Positions 25,568-33,678 are shown, numbered from the stretch's first letter. The stretch is DNA of 64,000 nucleotides from Clostridiales bacterium (GCA_016278505.1 JADQBQ010000007.1:1-64000), one strand, 5' to 3'. Made by a program: numbers and translations. Notes: generated by a model not told the origin, from the sequence alone.

Positions 25568-25951
25568 TCAGCAGCTGCAGCCACCGGAACCGCAACTACC
25601 GGAGTCACAGCTTTTTTCACCCTGATTTTTACCCATTCCCTCGTTAATTTTTGCATTTACGTCTGCCAGTAATTGGTCAAATTCTGAACGTGCTTCTTCG
25701 TACTGTTTTACCAGCCGATTCTCCATCATTTTATCATGAAGTTCTTTTAATTTTTCTAAATGCTTTTCTTCTAGTTCGTGACCCATGGACTGCATTCTGT
25801 CGTAAGAATTGCGAAGTTTTTGGAAATCCTGTACCAGTTTTTGTGCTTCGCCATCTTCAATCATTGCCGCCTGTACCTTTTGTAGGTTCTTATACGCATC
25901 TGTTTCCGTCACGGCTCTTCCCAAATCAATTGCCTTGTCGTTTACAGTCAT
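25568..25951 (-). CDS. YlbF/YmcA family regulator with Cys-rich tail
   Basis: A 127-residue helical protein of the YlbF family (KAIDLGRAVTETDAYKNLQ, then AQKLVQDFQKLRNSYDRMQ). In Bacillus YlbF, YmcA and YaaT form an iron-sulfur-containing complex that affects RNase Y, competence, biofilm formation and sporulation. The last 16 residues are CDSGSCGSGGCSC and neighbours, with four cysteines that could help bind a metal cluster. It is monocistronic between two hairpins, upstream of the tRNA in transcription order. Family is good; the pathway in this organism is inferred. Confidence 0.85.
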   Translation of the reverse strand: MTVNDKAIDLGRAVTETDAYKNLQKVQAAMIEDGEAQKLVQDFQKLRNSYDRMQSMGHELEEKHLEKLKELHDKMMENRLVKQYEEARSEFDQLLADVNAKINEGMGKNQGEKSCDSGSCGSGGCSC

Positions 25952-26025
25952 TTTATCCTCCTGCTTTTAGTGCAATTTTTCATAATGATAACAAATATCT
26001 TGAAGCGTGTCCATGCCGGAAATGG

Positions 26026-26060
26026 AAAGAGCGGTAGGTTAAGTTAACCTACCGCTCTTT
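26026..26060 (-). terminator. Terminator between the methyltransferase cluster and the YlbF-like gene
   Basis: A near-perfect 17-bp inverted repeat (AAAGAGCGGTAGGTTAA and its complement, one centre base) lies 14 bp after the end of the MetH-activation-domain gene. The minus strand ends in CTCTTTCC, the plus strand in CTCTTTTTG. It most likely ends the corrinoid methyltransferase transcript and could act in both directions. Confidence 0.82.
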
Positions 26061-26073
26061 TTGAGCTATTTTA

Positions 26074-26745
26074 TTATGCTTCCTTGGCTGTTTTCCTGCA
26101 TACTCCTTCTTCTGCGCTAAATGCACAGCGACCGCGCATATTACAGGATGCACACTTTTGCCCTTTATTTATTTCTACCATGTCCTGAGTGCTTAGCTTG
26201 CAGGCAAAGGACACAGATTTAATAGGCAACATGATGCCGGAGGAAGTTAGCTTAACGCCGGCGGTGAATTTGCCCAGCTTGGCAAATACCAATTTTTGAT
26301 CTCGAACATTCCAACCACTGTAGCCGGGGCTAAAGCGGCGTGTTATGTTTAACTTGTTTTTTGATGCCCACTCTTCCGCCTCGGCATTTACCAGGTCGGT
26401 AGTAGCTTCGGCACATACTGAGCCTACAGCATCTAGGAGAACACCCCGGGTACCCTCACCTGACTTAAACAACCTTTTAACTTCTTTATCCAACTTTTCA
26501 CCAATGGTGCACACGCCAAAAGCAATTTGTTGGGCATCATGGAAAAACTTATGGTTTCTCAGTTCTCCAACTTCCACCACCCGATAAAGCCCGCGGGGGG
26601 TAATTAGTGTACGGGCCTTTTCCATTTCTTCATCTAAAAGGCGTAATATCTTTTTCCCGATTTTTCGTTTGCCGGGTTTGTACCCCAGATAACGAAGGGC
26701 CTCTGCCCTGTCAATGGGTAATTCTTGAGGGTTCACCGTAAACAA
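26074..26745 (-). CDS. MetH activation-domain protein, probable corrinoid reductive activator
   Basis: A 223-residue stand-alone relative of the cobalamin-dependent methionine synthase activation domain. The SAM-binding motif is present as RRFSPGYSGW (about residues 137-146). After the domain comes a C-terminal cluster of four cysteines (C198, C201, C207, C216; core CASCNMRGRC), not part of standard MetH and suggestive of an iron-sulfur or zinc site. It is the last gene of the corrinoid cluster. Corrinoid proteins are oxidised to Co(II) now and then and need reduction. This protein may do that with SAM or an electron donor, in place of a RamA-type activase, none of which is in the window. Confidence 0.82.
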   Translation of the reverse strand: MFTVNPQELPIDRAEALRYLGYKPGKRKIGKKILRLLDEEMEKARTLITPRGLYRVVEVGELRNHKFFHDAQQIAFGVCTIGEKLDKEVKRLFKSGEGTRGVLLDAVGSVCAEATTDLVNAEAEEWASKNKLNITRRFSPGYSGWNVRDQKLVFAKLGKFTAGVKLTSSGIMLPIKSVSFACKLSTQDMVEINKGQKCASCNMRGRCAFSAEEGVCRKTAKEA

Positions 26746-26791
26746 GCTCTTTCACTCTCCTTCTAATTTTGGTGATACTTTGAAAAGAGGG

Positions 26792-27421
26792 TTAAATCAT
26801 GCCCTTAACGGTATTTGCTGCTTCTATGGCATTGTCTGCATAGAAATCTGCACCGATCTCCTTGGCAAAATCCTCGGTAACAGGGGCTCCGCCGACCATA
26901 ATTTGCAAACCATTATGCAGACCCTTGGAATTAATAAGCTCAATTGTCTTAGACATTTCCGGCATGGTAGTGGTCAATAATGCTGATAAACCGAGAACTT
27001 GTGGCTTATGTTCCTCTAATGCCGCGGCAAATTTTTCCGCCGACACATCCACTCCCATGTCGATAACTTCGAAACCGTTAGCCGTAAACATCATTTTTAC
27101 CAGGTTTTTACCCAGATCGTGTACATCATTAGCTACGGTACCAATCACAATCTTGGCTTTATACGAAGACTGTTCTTTGGTTAGAAAAGGATTAATGGTG
27201 TTAATTCCGGCCTGCAGTGCTTGTGCACACATCATTACTTCCGGAATGAATAATTCATCGCGCCCAAATTTTTCCCCCACTATTTCAATACCGGGCATGA
27301 GAGCGCTATTTAATACATCTAAAGCATTGTTGCCTTCCTCCAGGGCTTGCTTAGATAGTGACCCAACTTCTTCAATTTCGCCCTTCTGAACAGCAAGGCT
27401 GATTTGCTCGTATAAGCTCAT
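26792..27421 (-). CDS. Corrinoid (B12-binding) methyl-carrier protein, MtgC-like (copy 1)
   Basis: A 209-residue methyltransferase corrinoid protein. The N-terminal helical cap domain (about residues 1-85) is followed by a B12-binding Rossmann domain with the DxHxxG cobalt-ligand motif (ANDVHDLGKNLV), SALLTTTM and the VGGAPV loop. It accepts a methyl group from an MttB-type enzyme and donates it to tetrahydrofolate through the MtgA-like protein, whose gene lies 12 bp upstream. Length and motifs are as expected for MtbC/MtgC. Its substrate-side partner is probably the 478-residue MttB homologue. Confidence 0.92.
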   Translation of the reverse strand: MSLYEQISLAVQKGEIEEVGSLSKQALEEGNNALDVLNSALMPGIEIVGEKFGRDELFIPEVMMCAQALQAGINTINPFLTKEQSSYKAKIVIGTVANDVHDLGKNLVKMMFTANGFEVIDMGVDVSAEKFAAALEEHKPQVLGLSALLTTTMPEMSKTIELINSKGLHNGLQIMVGGAPVTEDFAKEIGADFYADNAIEAANTVKGMI

Positions 27422-27433
27422 TCAAAACTCCTC

Positions 27434-28237
27434 CTAGTCTTTAAGTAGGCCCTGACGATAGGCTTTCAAGTAATTAATGCACATTTGGTCCGTACCGATC
27501 AATGCTTCGGTAGCTTTTAATACACCCATTGTAGAACGGTCAGTGGGGTTCAACAGAGCAGCGTCCAAACCTGCTTGGATACAAAGAGCCATAAAAATTT
27601 GGTTTAATAATTTTCTGTTGGGCAGCCCATAAGAAACATTACTTAAGCCAATCAGAGTTTTAGCACCTGTAATTTGCTCTTTAACCTTTCGAATGGTATC
27701 AATAGTAACCGAAGGGTTAGCTGAGTCTACACCAAGAGGTAATACAAGTGGATCAAAGTATAATCTCTCCGGTGCAATGTTTCTTTTTGCTGCCTCTTCA
27801 GTAATTAACTTGCATACATCCAGTCTCTCCTCGGCACTGGGAGGAATGCCACTGTCTTTAATGGGTAGAGCTACCGCAGGTGTTTGATACTTTTCGGCCA
27901 AGTCCAAAAAAGGCTTTAGTCTACCCGGTTCAGCGCTGACAGAGTTTAATAACGGGGTTTGCTTGCTGCAAGTTTTCAGTCCTACTTCCATGGCCTCCTG
28001 GCTGGAACTGTCAATGGCCAGGGGTATGTCTGTCACTTGTTCAATCAACTTTACAGCCCACTCCATATCGGAGGGCTCCTTGTCACCGTGGCCGGTGGCC
28101 ACATTTATATCTATATAATTTGCCCCGGCTTCAGCCTGCTGCTTAGCCAAGTCTTTAATAAATTGTTCGTCATGGTTTATTACAGCTTCTTTAACGGACT
28201 TTCTGGTACCGTTTATAAGTTCACCAACAACTAAAAT
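27434..28237 (-). CDS. Methyltetrahydrofolate:corrinoid methyltransferase, MtgA-like; irregular start
   Basis: A pterin-binding TIM-barrel enzyme of the MtrH/MtgA family that moves the methyl group from methyl-Co(III) corrinoid protein to tetrahydrofolate. Typical parts are AGANYIDINVATG, PLAIDSSSQEAMEVGL, NSVSAEPGR and IGLSNVSYGLPNR. The first normal start in frame, TTG at 28150, would remove the family's VGELINGTRKSVKEAV strand and helix. That segment is encoded upstream in frame, back to ATT at 28237, where a TGA lies two codons before. An ATG at 28244 is one base out of frame. Removing one T from TTTT (28233-28236) would restore MTNLVVGELINGTR. Either rare ATT initiation, a frameshift or a sequence error applies. 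Confidence 0.85.
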   Translation of the reverse strand: MLVVGELINGTRKSVKEAVINHDEQFIKDLAKQQAEAGANYIDINVATGHGDKEPSDMEWAVKLIEQVTDIPLAIDSSSQEAMEVGLKTCSKQTPLLNSVSAEPGRLKPFLDLAEKYQTPAVALPIKDSGIPPSAEERLDVCKLITEEAAKRNIAPERLYFDPLVLPLGVDSANPSVTIDTIRKVKEQITGAKTLIGLSNVSYGLPNRKLLNQIFMALCIQAGLDAALLNPTDRSTMGVLKATEALIGTDQMCINYLKAYRQGLLKD

Positions 28238-28373
28238 TTGTCATTCACTCCTTTCACAAACAGCAACCCATGCACCTAAACTAAGTTGTTAGTCTAAGCC
28301 TAACATAAGTAAAAGTTTTAGTATAGGGTAGACATGTTAAATTTAAGTTAAAATCCTTTTGGTAACTTTATCC

Positions 28374-29810
28374 TTAAATGTCCAATTGAGGGTACTTTGC
28401 TTTAATGTCGTTTATCACTTCATCTGCAATCTGCAGCGGTTTGTGCTCGGACAGAATTAATTTGGCTTTTTCTATTGACCTTTGCCGTGCATCCTGGGCA
28501 CCGTTTTTCTCCCAGAGCTTTCTGGACTGCCTGTCGCCAATAGTGGGGTAAAAGAATTCCGACCGGCAGTGCTTCATGGTGTGCGGGTTGGCCAGGAAAT
28601 TACCGCCTGCACCGACACTTCTGATTACTTCCTCGGCCAGTGTTTCCTCGGTAACCTCAATGCCTTTTACTGCCCGCATACAAATGCCAATCATTTCATC
28701 ATCCAGGACCATCTGTTCATAGGAAATAGTGGTACAAAACTCCAAGAATCCGGCAGCGTCATGAATGAAATTAGCTCCTGCCAGCGCAGTAATCATAGCG
28801 GTAGCCATTTTTTCGTATCCTGCCTGCGCATCGGGTAATTTAGAGTCGGACATACCGGCAGTTGCATAAATAGGAATTTCATAATATTGAGCCATTTGTG
28901 CACTGGCAGCATTGATTAAACCCATTTCGATGTTACCGGACAGATAAGACCCGGTTTTCATATCCATGCTGCTGCTTACTGTACCGTAAATAGTGGGAGT
29001 ACCCTTGTTAGTTAACTGGGCTAACACTATCCCGGAAAGTGTTTCAGCATTGGAAATGGCAACTGTGCCGGCAATGGTACTTGGGGCTGTGGCACCGGCT
29101 AAAGGCTCCGCCGGACACACCACCGGTATTCCCTGCCCGGCTACTTCCATCAGCAATCCACCGTAGGTATCATCAATTACCAGCGGGCTCATTACGCATG
29201 TAACCATGGAAACAATGGGACGCTGGCGCAATTTTTCCGGACCACCGGATATTTTTTCCGCAATATCAATTACGCTGCGAATACCGTCAACTGTATAAAC
29301 GCCACCCATAATATGCTTGGAGGTATTAGCCAGTGCCCAAAAAAAACGGTTAACATCAATGTTTTGTACTTCTATATCGTTAGGGTAAAGCGGGAGCATA
29401 AAAAAGTGAATGTTATCAAGAGCATCAACCAGTTTGGCAAAATCTTTCATGTCCTTCCTAACGGTGGGGCGTCTTTCCCCTGTTTCGAGGTCAAGGGCGT
29501 TAAGAACGGTACCTCCTGTTCCAAGGTGTGTTCTCTTGCCTTCGAGAATAAGGTCGTTCTTTTCTTCCCTGCCGCACAATGTAACACGGGAGGGAGCAGA
29601 GGCAATAGCATCCTCCAACATACCCCTGGGTATTTTAACCATCTTAGTTTCCTTGTTCACTTCCGCTCCGTTTTGGGCAAATAACTCCAATGCCTTCTCA
29701 TTGTCGCAGCGAATTCCCGGATTTTGCAAAAGATTTGCACTGGTTTCGTGTACTGCCTTTATGTTTTCATCGGTTAAAGGGCGGTATTGCCCTGCCGTAA
29801 GTCCGCGCAA
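28374..29810 (-). CDS. MttB-family amine methyltransferase without pyrrolysine (copy 1)
   Basis: A 478-residue member of the trimethylamine methyltransferase (MttB) superfamily, a TIM-barrel enzyme that moves a methyl group from a methylated amine to a corrinoid protein. The frame is uninterrupted, so no amber/pyrrolysine codon is used; such members include MtgB (glycine betaine), MtpB (proline betaine) and MtcB (carnitine). Recognisable parts are TGGTVLNALDLETGERR, SKHIMGGVYTVDGI, VVCPAEPLAGATAPST and the C-terminal GAGGNFLANPHTMKHCRSEF. A TTG start has AAGGAGG seven bases upstream. It is followed by mtgA-like and mtgC-like genes. The exact substrate is unknown; a betaine is likely. Confidence 0.88.
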   Translation of the reverse strand: MRGLTAGQYRPLTDENIKAVHETSANLLQNPGIRCDNEKALELFAQNGAEVNKETKMVKIPRGMLEDAIASAPSRVTLCGREEKNDLILEGKRTHLGTGGTVLNALDLETGERRPTVRKDMKDFAKLVDALDNIHFFMLPLYPNDIEVQNIDVNRFFWALANTSKHIMGGVYTVDGIRSVIDIAEKISGGPEKLRQRPIVSMVTCVMSPLVIDDTYGGLLMEVAGQGIPVVCPAEPLAGATAPSTIAGTVAISNAETLSGIVLAQLTNKGTPTIYGTVSSSMDMKTGSYLSGNIEMGLINAASAQMAQYYEIPIYATAGMSDSKLPDAQAGYEKMATAMITALAGANFIHDAAGFLEFCTTISYEQMVLDDEMIGICMRAVKGIEVTEETLAEEVIRSVGAGGNFLANPHTMKHCRSEFFYPTIGDRQSRKLWEKNGAQDARQRSIEKAKLILSEHKPLQIADEVINDIKAKYPQLDI

Positions 29811-29835
29811 TTTAATTCCTCCTTAAGTGTATGCT

Positions 29836-31056
29836 TTATACAACTTGCATGATGGCGACAATTCCGTGAGCCCTTCCCTCGCCCTTTTGCAATTCTGCTT
29901 CCAAGCCTCTGAGTTGGTAAGCAAGCTGAGGTTCTATTATATTGGCCCGGACGTCCTCTAAGTCAAGAATTGCTGTTGCTCTAACCAATTGCTGCATAGT
30001 TCCGGCTGCTCGCTGCAAGGCAGGAGGGCCTGCCGGAGGAAAAACATTATTTCCTGCCATAATTTCAGATACATATTGGACCAGGCTATTCCAGCATCGT
30101 ACCAACTGTTCAAAATAACTGTTAGCTGCTTGGAAGCCCTGCCGCGGTTCGTATTTGATAAAGGCGCGCTTGAGATCAGTACGCAGTCCCTGTTCTAAGA
30201 GAGAATTCATTACCCAACGTATTGGCTGCGGTTTGGGGTAATAGTCCCCGGTTTCCATATGGCGACCTATAAATACTGATCGATCAAAAGTTGAGAGTAG
30301 TTTAAGATTATTATTGCTTTGTTGGGCAGCATTATTTACTATAGCTTGAATTGTATTTTTATTCATCAGCCGGAGTTCAAACGGATCAAATTCAGTGTTT
30401 TCCTTTTCCTCCGGATCTGTGAGGTATGATATTATATATTGCATTACTTGATCTTCAGCAAGGGTTTCTGTCCAAAGATTCTGCCATTCATAGGCCTGCC
30501 ATCCCAACCAATCGGAAACAACGATGGCGCCTTGGTTAGCATGATCAGCAATGTCTGCCAGAAGCTTTATGGATTCCTTATCGGTACAGTGCGAAAAAGT
30601 ACCGTAAGTACTTAAATATAGGTCAAAGGGTTTCTCTCCTTCAGCAAGGGGTAATCCCTCTGAAAAGCTTCCCTCTTGAAATTGGACTCTTTCATTCTTT
30701 CTGAATACAGCTCGGCCTTGTTCCAACAAGCCGGGATTGATATCAATACCAAGGTAGGTCTCTATGCTGTTATCAGGTAATAATCTGTTATCCTGTTCGG
30801 ATGAAGCTGCCTTACGGTCTGCAGCGGATGTAAGTAACTCATACCCATCGCCGCTGCCACATCCCAGATCAAGGATGCGTACGCCACGCTCGGCACTTTC
30901 TGCATGCTTACGAATGTCTTCCAGATGAGGTTTTAAGAATAAACAGGTTATCTCATCTTCCCAAAAGCGCCTTACATTGTCATATTTACCTCTTAAACTA
31001 GCCGGTTTTTCGTACAATCCGGTTTGCTGTGCTTGTTCGTATGATTTATTAACCAT
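29836..31056 (-). CDS. SAM-dependent methyltransferase of unknown role inside the corrinoid cluster
   Basis: About 406 residues. The first half is a class I SAM methyltransferase domain with motif I RILDLGCGSGDG (about residues 60-71), acidic motif II (YLGIDINPGLLEQG) and a post-motif YLSTYGTFSH. The second half (about residues 235-406) is helical, with AFIKYEPRQGFQAANSYFEQ, and I do not recognise it. The ATG at 31056 has GGAGG upstream and overlaps the end of the preceding corrinoid protein gene by 8 bp, so it is firmly in the operon. A SAM methyltransferase is unexpected in a demethylation unit. It might make the methylated substrate, modify a pathway protein or act on a cofactor. Confidence 0.75.
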   Translation of the reverse strand: MVNKSYEQAQQTGLYEKPASLRGKYDNVRRFWEDEITCLFLKPHLEDIRKHAESAERGVRILDLGCGSGDGYELLTSAADRKAASSEQDNRLLPDNSIETYLGIDINPGLLEQGRAVFRKNERVQFQEGSFSEGLPLAEGEKPFDLYLSTYGTFSHCTDKESIKLLADIADHANQGAIVVSDWLGWQAYEWQNLWTETLAEDQVMQYIISYLTDPEEKENTEFDPFELRLMNKNTIQAIVNNAAQQSNNNLKLLSTFDRSVFIGRHMETGDYYPKPQPIRWVMNSLLEQGLRTDLKRAFIKYEPRQGFQAANSYFEQLVRCWNSLVQYVSEIMAGNNVFPPAGPPALQRAAGTMQQLVRATAILDLEDVRANIIEPQLAYQLRGLEAELQKGEGRAHGIVAIMQVV

Positions 31057-31750
31057 TGGCGCCGCCTCCACCTGCCATTTCATTAGCTGTGTTTACTGCG
31101 GCAAAGGCATCCTTACAGTGGGCATCAGCCCCTATTTTGCCGGCAAACTCAGGTGAGGTGGGGGCACCTCCTATAATTACTTTCAGGTCCGAACGCAAAC
31201 CTTTCTCTTGCAGTAAACTAATAGTTTCCTGCATATGACGCATCGTTGTATCCAACAGGGCGGAAAGACCCAGGTAGTCCGGCTTTTCCTTTTCCACCGC
31301 CGTCACTATGTCTGCAGTGGGAACACTGATGCCCAGGTCAACCACATGAAAACCGGCACCCTTAAGCATAATGCCCACTATGTTTTTGCCAATGTCGTGC
31401 TGATCCTTTTCCACTGTAGCCAACAGAAATTTTCCTTTAGAAGTTGTTCCTTCTTGCAGCAAATAGGGCTCTAATGTTTCCATGACAGCACCCACTGCTT
31501 CTGCGGCGGACAACATGTCAGGGATAAAGTACTCCTTTTTTTCGAATTTTTCTCCCACTTGCTTCATGCCTTCGGTAAGCCCGTGCAGTAGAATATCGTG
31601 TACCGGAACTTTTTTTTGCAGGGCTTCTTTAACCAGCTCCTCTACGCCCGGCTCCCCTACTAAATCATCCTCTAATCCCTCGTCATCTTTATCCCTTCTG
31701 CCTTGTAAAACATTATACCGTATGGCGCTGATCAATTCGCTTCCGCTCAC
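31049..31750 (-). CDS. Corrinoid (B12-binding) methyl-carrier protein (copy 2)
   Basis: A 233-residue corrinoid protein with a longer, charged N-terminus (about 25 extra residues with RRDKDDEGLEDD) than copy 1. The cap domain is followed by the B12 domain with EKDQHDIGKNIV carrying the cobalt-ligand His, SALLDTTM and the IGGAPT loop. It is encoded 48 bp after the second MttB homologue and overlaps the SAM methyltransferase, so it is presumably that MttB's partner. The C-terminus is Gly-rich (AGGGGANG). The GTG start has GGAGG eight bases upstream. Confidence 0.92.
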   Translation of the reverse strand: MSGSELISAIRYNVLQGRRDKDDEGLEDDLVGEPGVEELVKEALQKKVPVHDILLHGLTEGMKQVGEKFEKKEYFIPDMLSAAEAVGAVMETLEPYLLQEGTTSKGKFLLATVEKDQHDIGKNIVGIMLKGAGFHVVDLGISVPTADIVTAVEKEKPDYLGLSALLDTTMRHMQETISLLQEKGLRSDLKVIIGGAPTSPEFAGKIGADAHCKDAFAAVNTANEMAGGGGANG

Positions 31751-31797
31751 TATAAAGCCTCCTTTAAAATTGTTTCAACTAATTAAGTTATTGAGCT

Positions 31798-33330
31798 TCA
31801 CCTTATCCGGTCTAATATTCCAGGGATTTCTGCAAAAATCTGATCACTGGTTGCATCAGGTAAGTGATCAACAGGCTCAGCCAGTATACGCTGCGTTTCT
31901 GCCTTTACGTTGGCCATTGTTTCATCCTGTATTTCTCCCCCCTCAAAGGGATAAGCCAGGAAAAGTTGACCGGAATGGATGCGTTTTCTGGCGTAGCGAG
32001 CAAAAAGCCTGTGCGATGTGTTCATTACTTTCCGTACTACATCCAGGCTGTAGGAAACGTTATCCTGTGATACTTCCGGCGGCTGCATCAATGTCTTAAC
32101 CATTCCTATGTGTTGGTTATCAAGGACCGCCTGTTCAAAGCAAAAAGTCTGAGTTTCTTCCAATAGACCGAAAGCGTAATGCAGCAAGTGTGGGCCGGCC
32201 ATACAGACATAAAGATGGGAAAACACTTTTTCGGCAGTTGCTTGAATACCCGGAACCTTGGCATCGGCAACTCCTCCGGTGGAGTAACAGGGCATTTTGT
32301 AATACCGCGCCATTTGTACACAATCAATGTTGTATTGATTAAATTCAGGTGCACCGTACATATCGTGCAGATTATCCATGCGTGCCCTTACCGGAACACT
32401 GCCATAAATGACCTTGGCCCCTGGGTGAGCTAACTGGCTTAATGTTACAGCAGCCAATATTTCGGCGTTAATTTGGGCTACCATGCCCACTTCGTCGATG
32501 GGTGCCGATGAGCCACCCTGGGGGCTGCTGGAAAGAACTACAGGCATATCCCGTTTTATTATGGACAGCATCTTTTCAGTCGAATCTCCCTCTAATTGGA
32601 GAGGACTTTTGTTGACGCAGGTTATGAACGACATCACCGGGTTTTCTTTAAGTTGTTCGGGGCCCCCGGTAATTATTTCACCCATGCGTATTATATTGTC
32701 CAATTGATTAAGGTCTGTAAGTCCAGCCATAACATGTTTGGTCATGTTGTTTAAACAGGCGTAAAATTTGTTTACATCCTTGCTATCTTCCGATATGTCG
32801 TCATCTTGGATGTTAACCGGGCGAATAAAGAAGTCTAAGTGCTCCAGGTGTTCACCCAACCGTGCCGCCGCGCATAAGTCGGCTACCATTCCCCTGCGCC
32901 TTTTATGCACGGGAAATTTTAACTTTTTGTCGGGGTCAGAGGTAGAAGTAAATTCCTCCAGGTTAGTATCCAGTATGTTATTCGTTTCTGAGCCGCTGCC
33001 AAAGTAAACCCGCGGCGTTTCCCCGTCCAGAATAAGTTTATGCTCCGGGTTTCTGGCACCAAGCGTTACTTGAGAAGGGGCTGTTTCCAGGGCTTGAAGA
33101 ACCAGCTTTTCCGGGATCTTTACTACCCAAGTACCTTTTGCTCTCTCTGATTTAGTAACGGTAGCCCCGGCTTTGTCAAAGATGCCGGCGGCTTCTTCAT
33201 GAGATAGTTCAATGCCGGGATCAGAAAGCAATTCCATTGATGCGCTATGAATCGTCTTTAATTCCTTGTCTCGCAGTCGCAAGTAAGGATTAACAGTTAC
33301 ACCTTCTCGTCCGAAAAAATCCATTACCAT
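31798..33330 (-). CDS. MttB-family methyltransferase without pyrrolysine (copy 2, divergent)
   Basis: A 510-residue MttB-superfamily protein clearly different from copy 1: it is longer, begins DFFGREGVTVNPYLRLRDKE, and has a charged insertion near residues 125-150 (SDPDKKLKFPVHKRRR). Shared family parts include VYFGSGSETN, TKHVMAGLTDL, MSFITCVNKSPLQLEGD and YSTGGVADAKVPG. No in-frame amber codon. The C-terminal region (AYPFEGGEIQDETMANV) differs from copy 1, so the substrate probably differs too. Two in-frame ATGs lie six bases apart after GGAGGG. It is the first gene of the cluster, behind a likely sigma-A promoter and a leader hairpin. Confidence 0.87.
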   Translation of the reverse strand: MVMDFFGREGVTVNPYLRLRDKELKTIHSASMELLSDPGIELSHEEAAGIFDKAGATVTKSERAKGTWVVKIPEKLVLQALETAPSQVTLGARNPEHKLILDGETPRVYFGSGSETNNILDTNLEEFTSTSDPDKKLKFPVHKRRRGMVADLCAAARLGEHLEHLDFFIRPVNIQDDDISEDSKDVNKFYACLNNMTKHVMAGLTDLNQLDNIIRMGEIITGGPEQLKENPVMSFITCVNKSPLQLEGDSTEKMLSIIKRDMPVVLSSSPQGGSSAPIDEVGMVAQINAEILAAVTLSQLAHPGAKVIYGSVPVRARMDNLHDMYGAPEFNQYNIDCVQMARYYKMPCYSTGGVADAKVPGIQATAEKVFSHLYVCMAGPHLLHYAFGLLEETQTFCFEQAVLDNQHIGMVKTLMQPPEVSQDNVSYSLDVVRKVMNTSHRLFARYARKRIHSGQLFLAYPFEGGEIQDETMANVKAETQRILAEPVDHLPDATSDQIFAEIPGILDRIR

Positions 33331-33355
33331 TTTCCCTCCAAATTGTTGAGCATAT

Positions 33356-33385
33356 TTTTAACGGCCTCCAAAAAGGCCGTTAAAA
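33356..33385 (-). promoter_or_regulatory. Perfect 12-bp leader hairpin before the methyltransferase cluster
   Basis: TTTTAACGGCCT and its exact complement flank a six-base loop, in the 5' leader between the proposed promoter and the first MttB gene. No T-tract follows, so it is not a standard terminator; the ribosome binding site is outside it. It may be a protein- or RNA-binding regulatory element or a stabiliser of the long transcript. Confidence 0.6.
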
Positions 33386-33414
33386 GACTTGTAGAGTACG
33401 TGAAGTTAATTAAC

Positions 33415-33443
33415 ATTTTACCACCCATAGGATAAAATTACAA
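33415..33443 (-). promoter_or_regulatory. Likely sigma-A promoter of the methyltransferase cluster
   Basis: On the minus strand TTGTAA (33438-33443), 17 bases, TAAAAT (33415-33420). A second set, TTTACA-N17-TTATAT, lies just upstream, and an inverted repeat TTACAT..ATGTAA overlaps its -35. The rest of the 348-bp gap between the MFS gene and the cluster (33331-33678) holds no gene that I can see. Confidence 0.55.
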
Positions 33444-33678
33444 ACAACCCACATAACCAATATAAGTTGTTACATGGCAATATGTAAAGCAAACCGGCTT
33501 TATCTCATAATAGCTGTTTAATGTCTACACATAAAACCAGTATTCTTCTACTCCCTCCGTTTTATGACCGGTGGAATAGTATGTGATGATATTAACAAAT
33601 AAAAGGTAATGATAGAGGCAGGTGATTAGGGTATAGAGGAAAATACGGTATTTTAGGCCGGAAGGCTAGCTTGTTTTC

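Noticed and set aside
28374-33330. Possible pyrrolysine (amber) codons in the MttB genes
   Set aside because: Both frames are open over their full family length with no in-frame TAG, so they belong to the non-pyrrolysine group.
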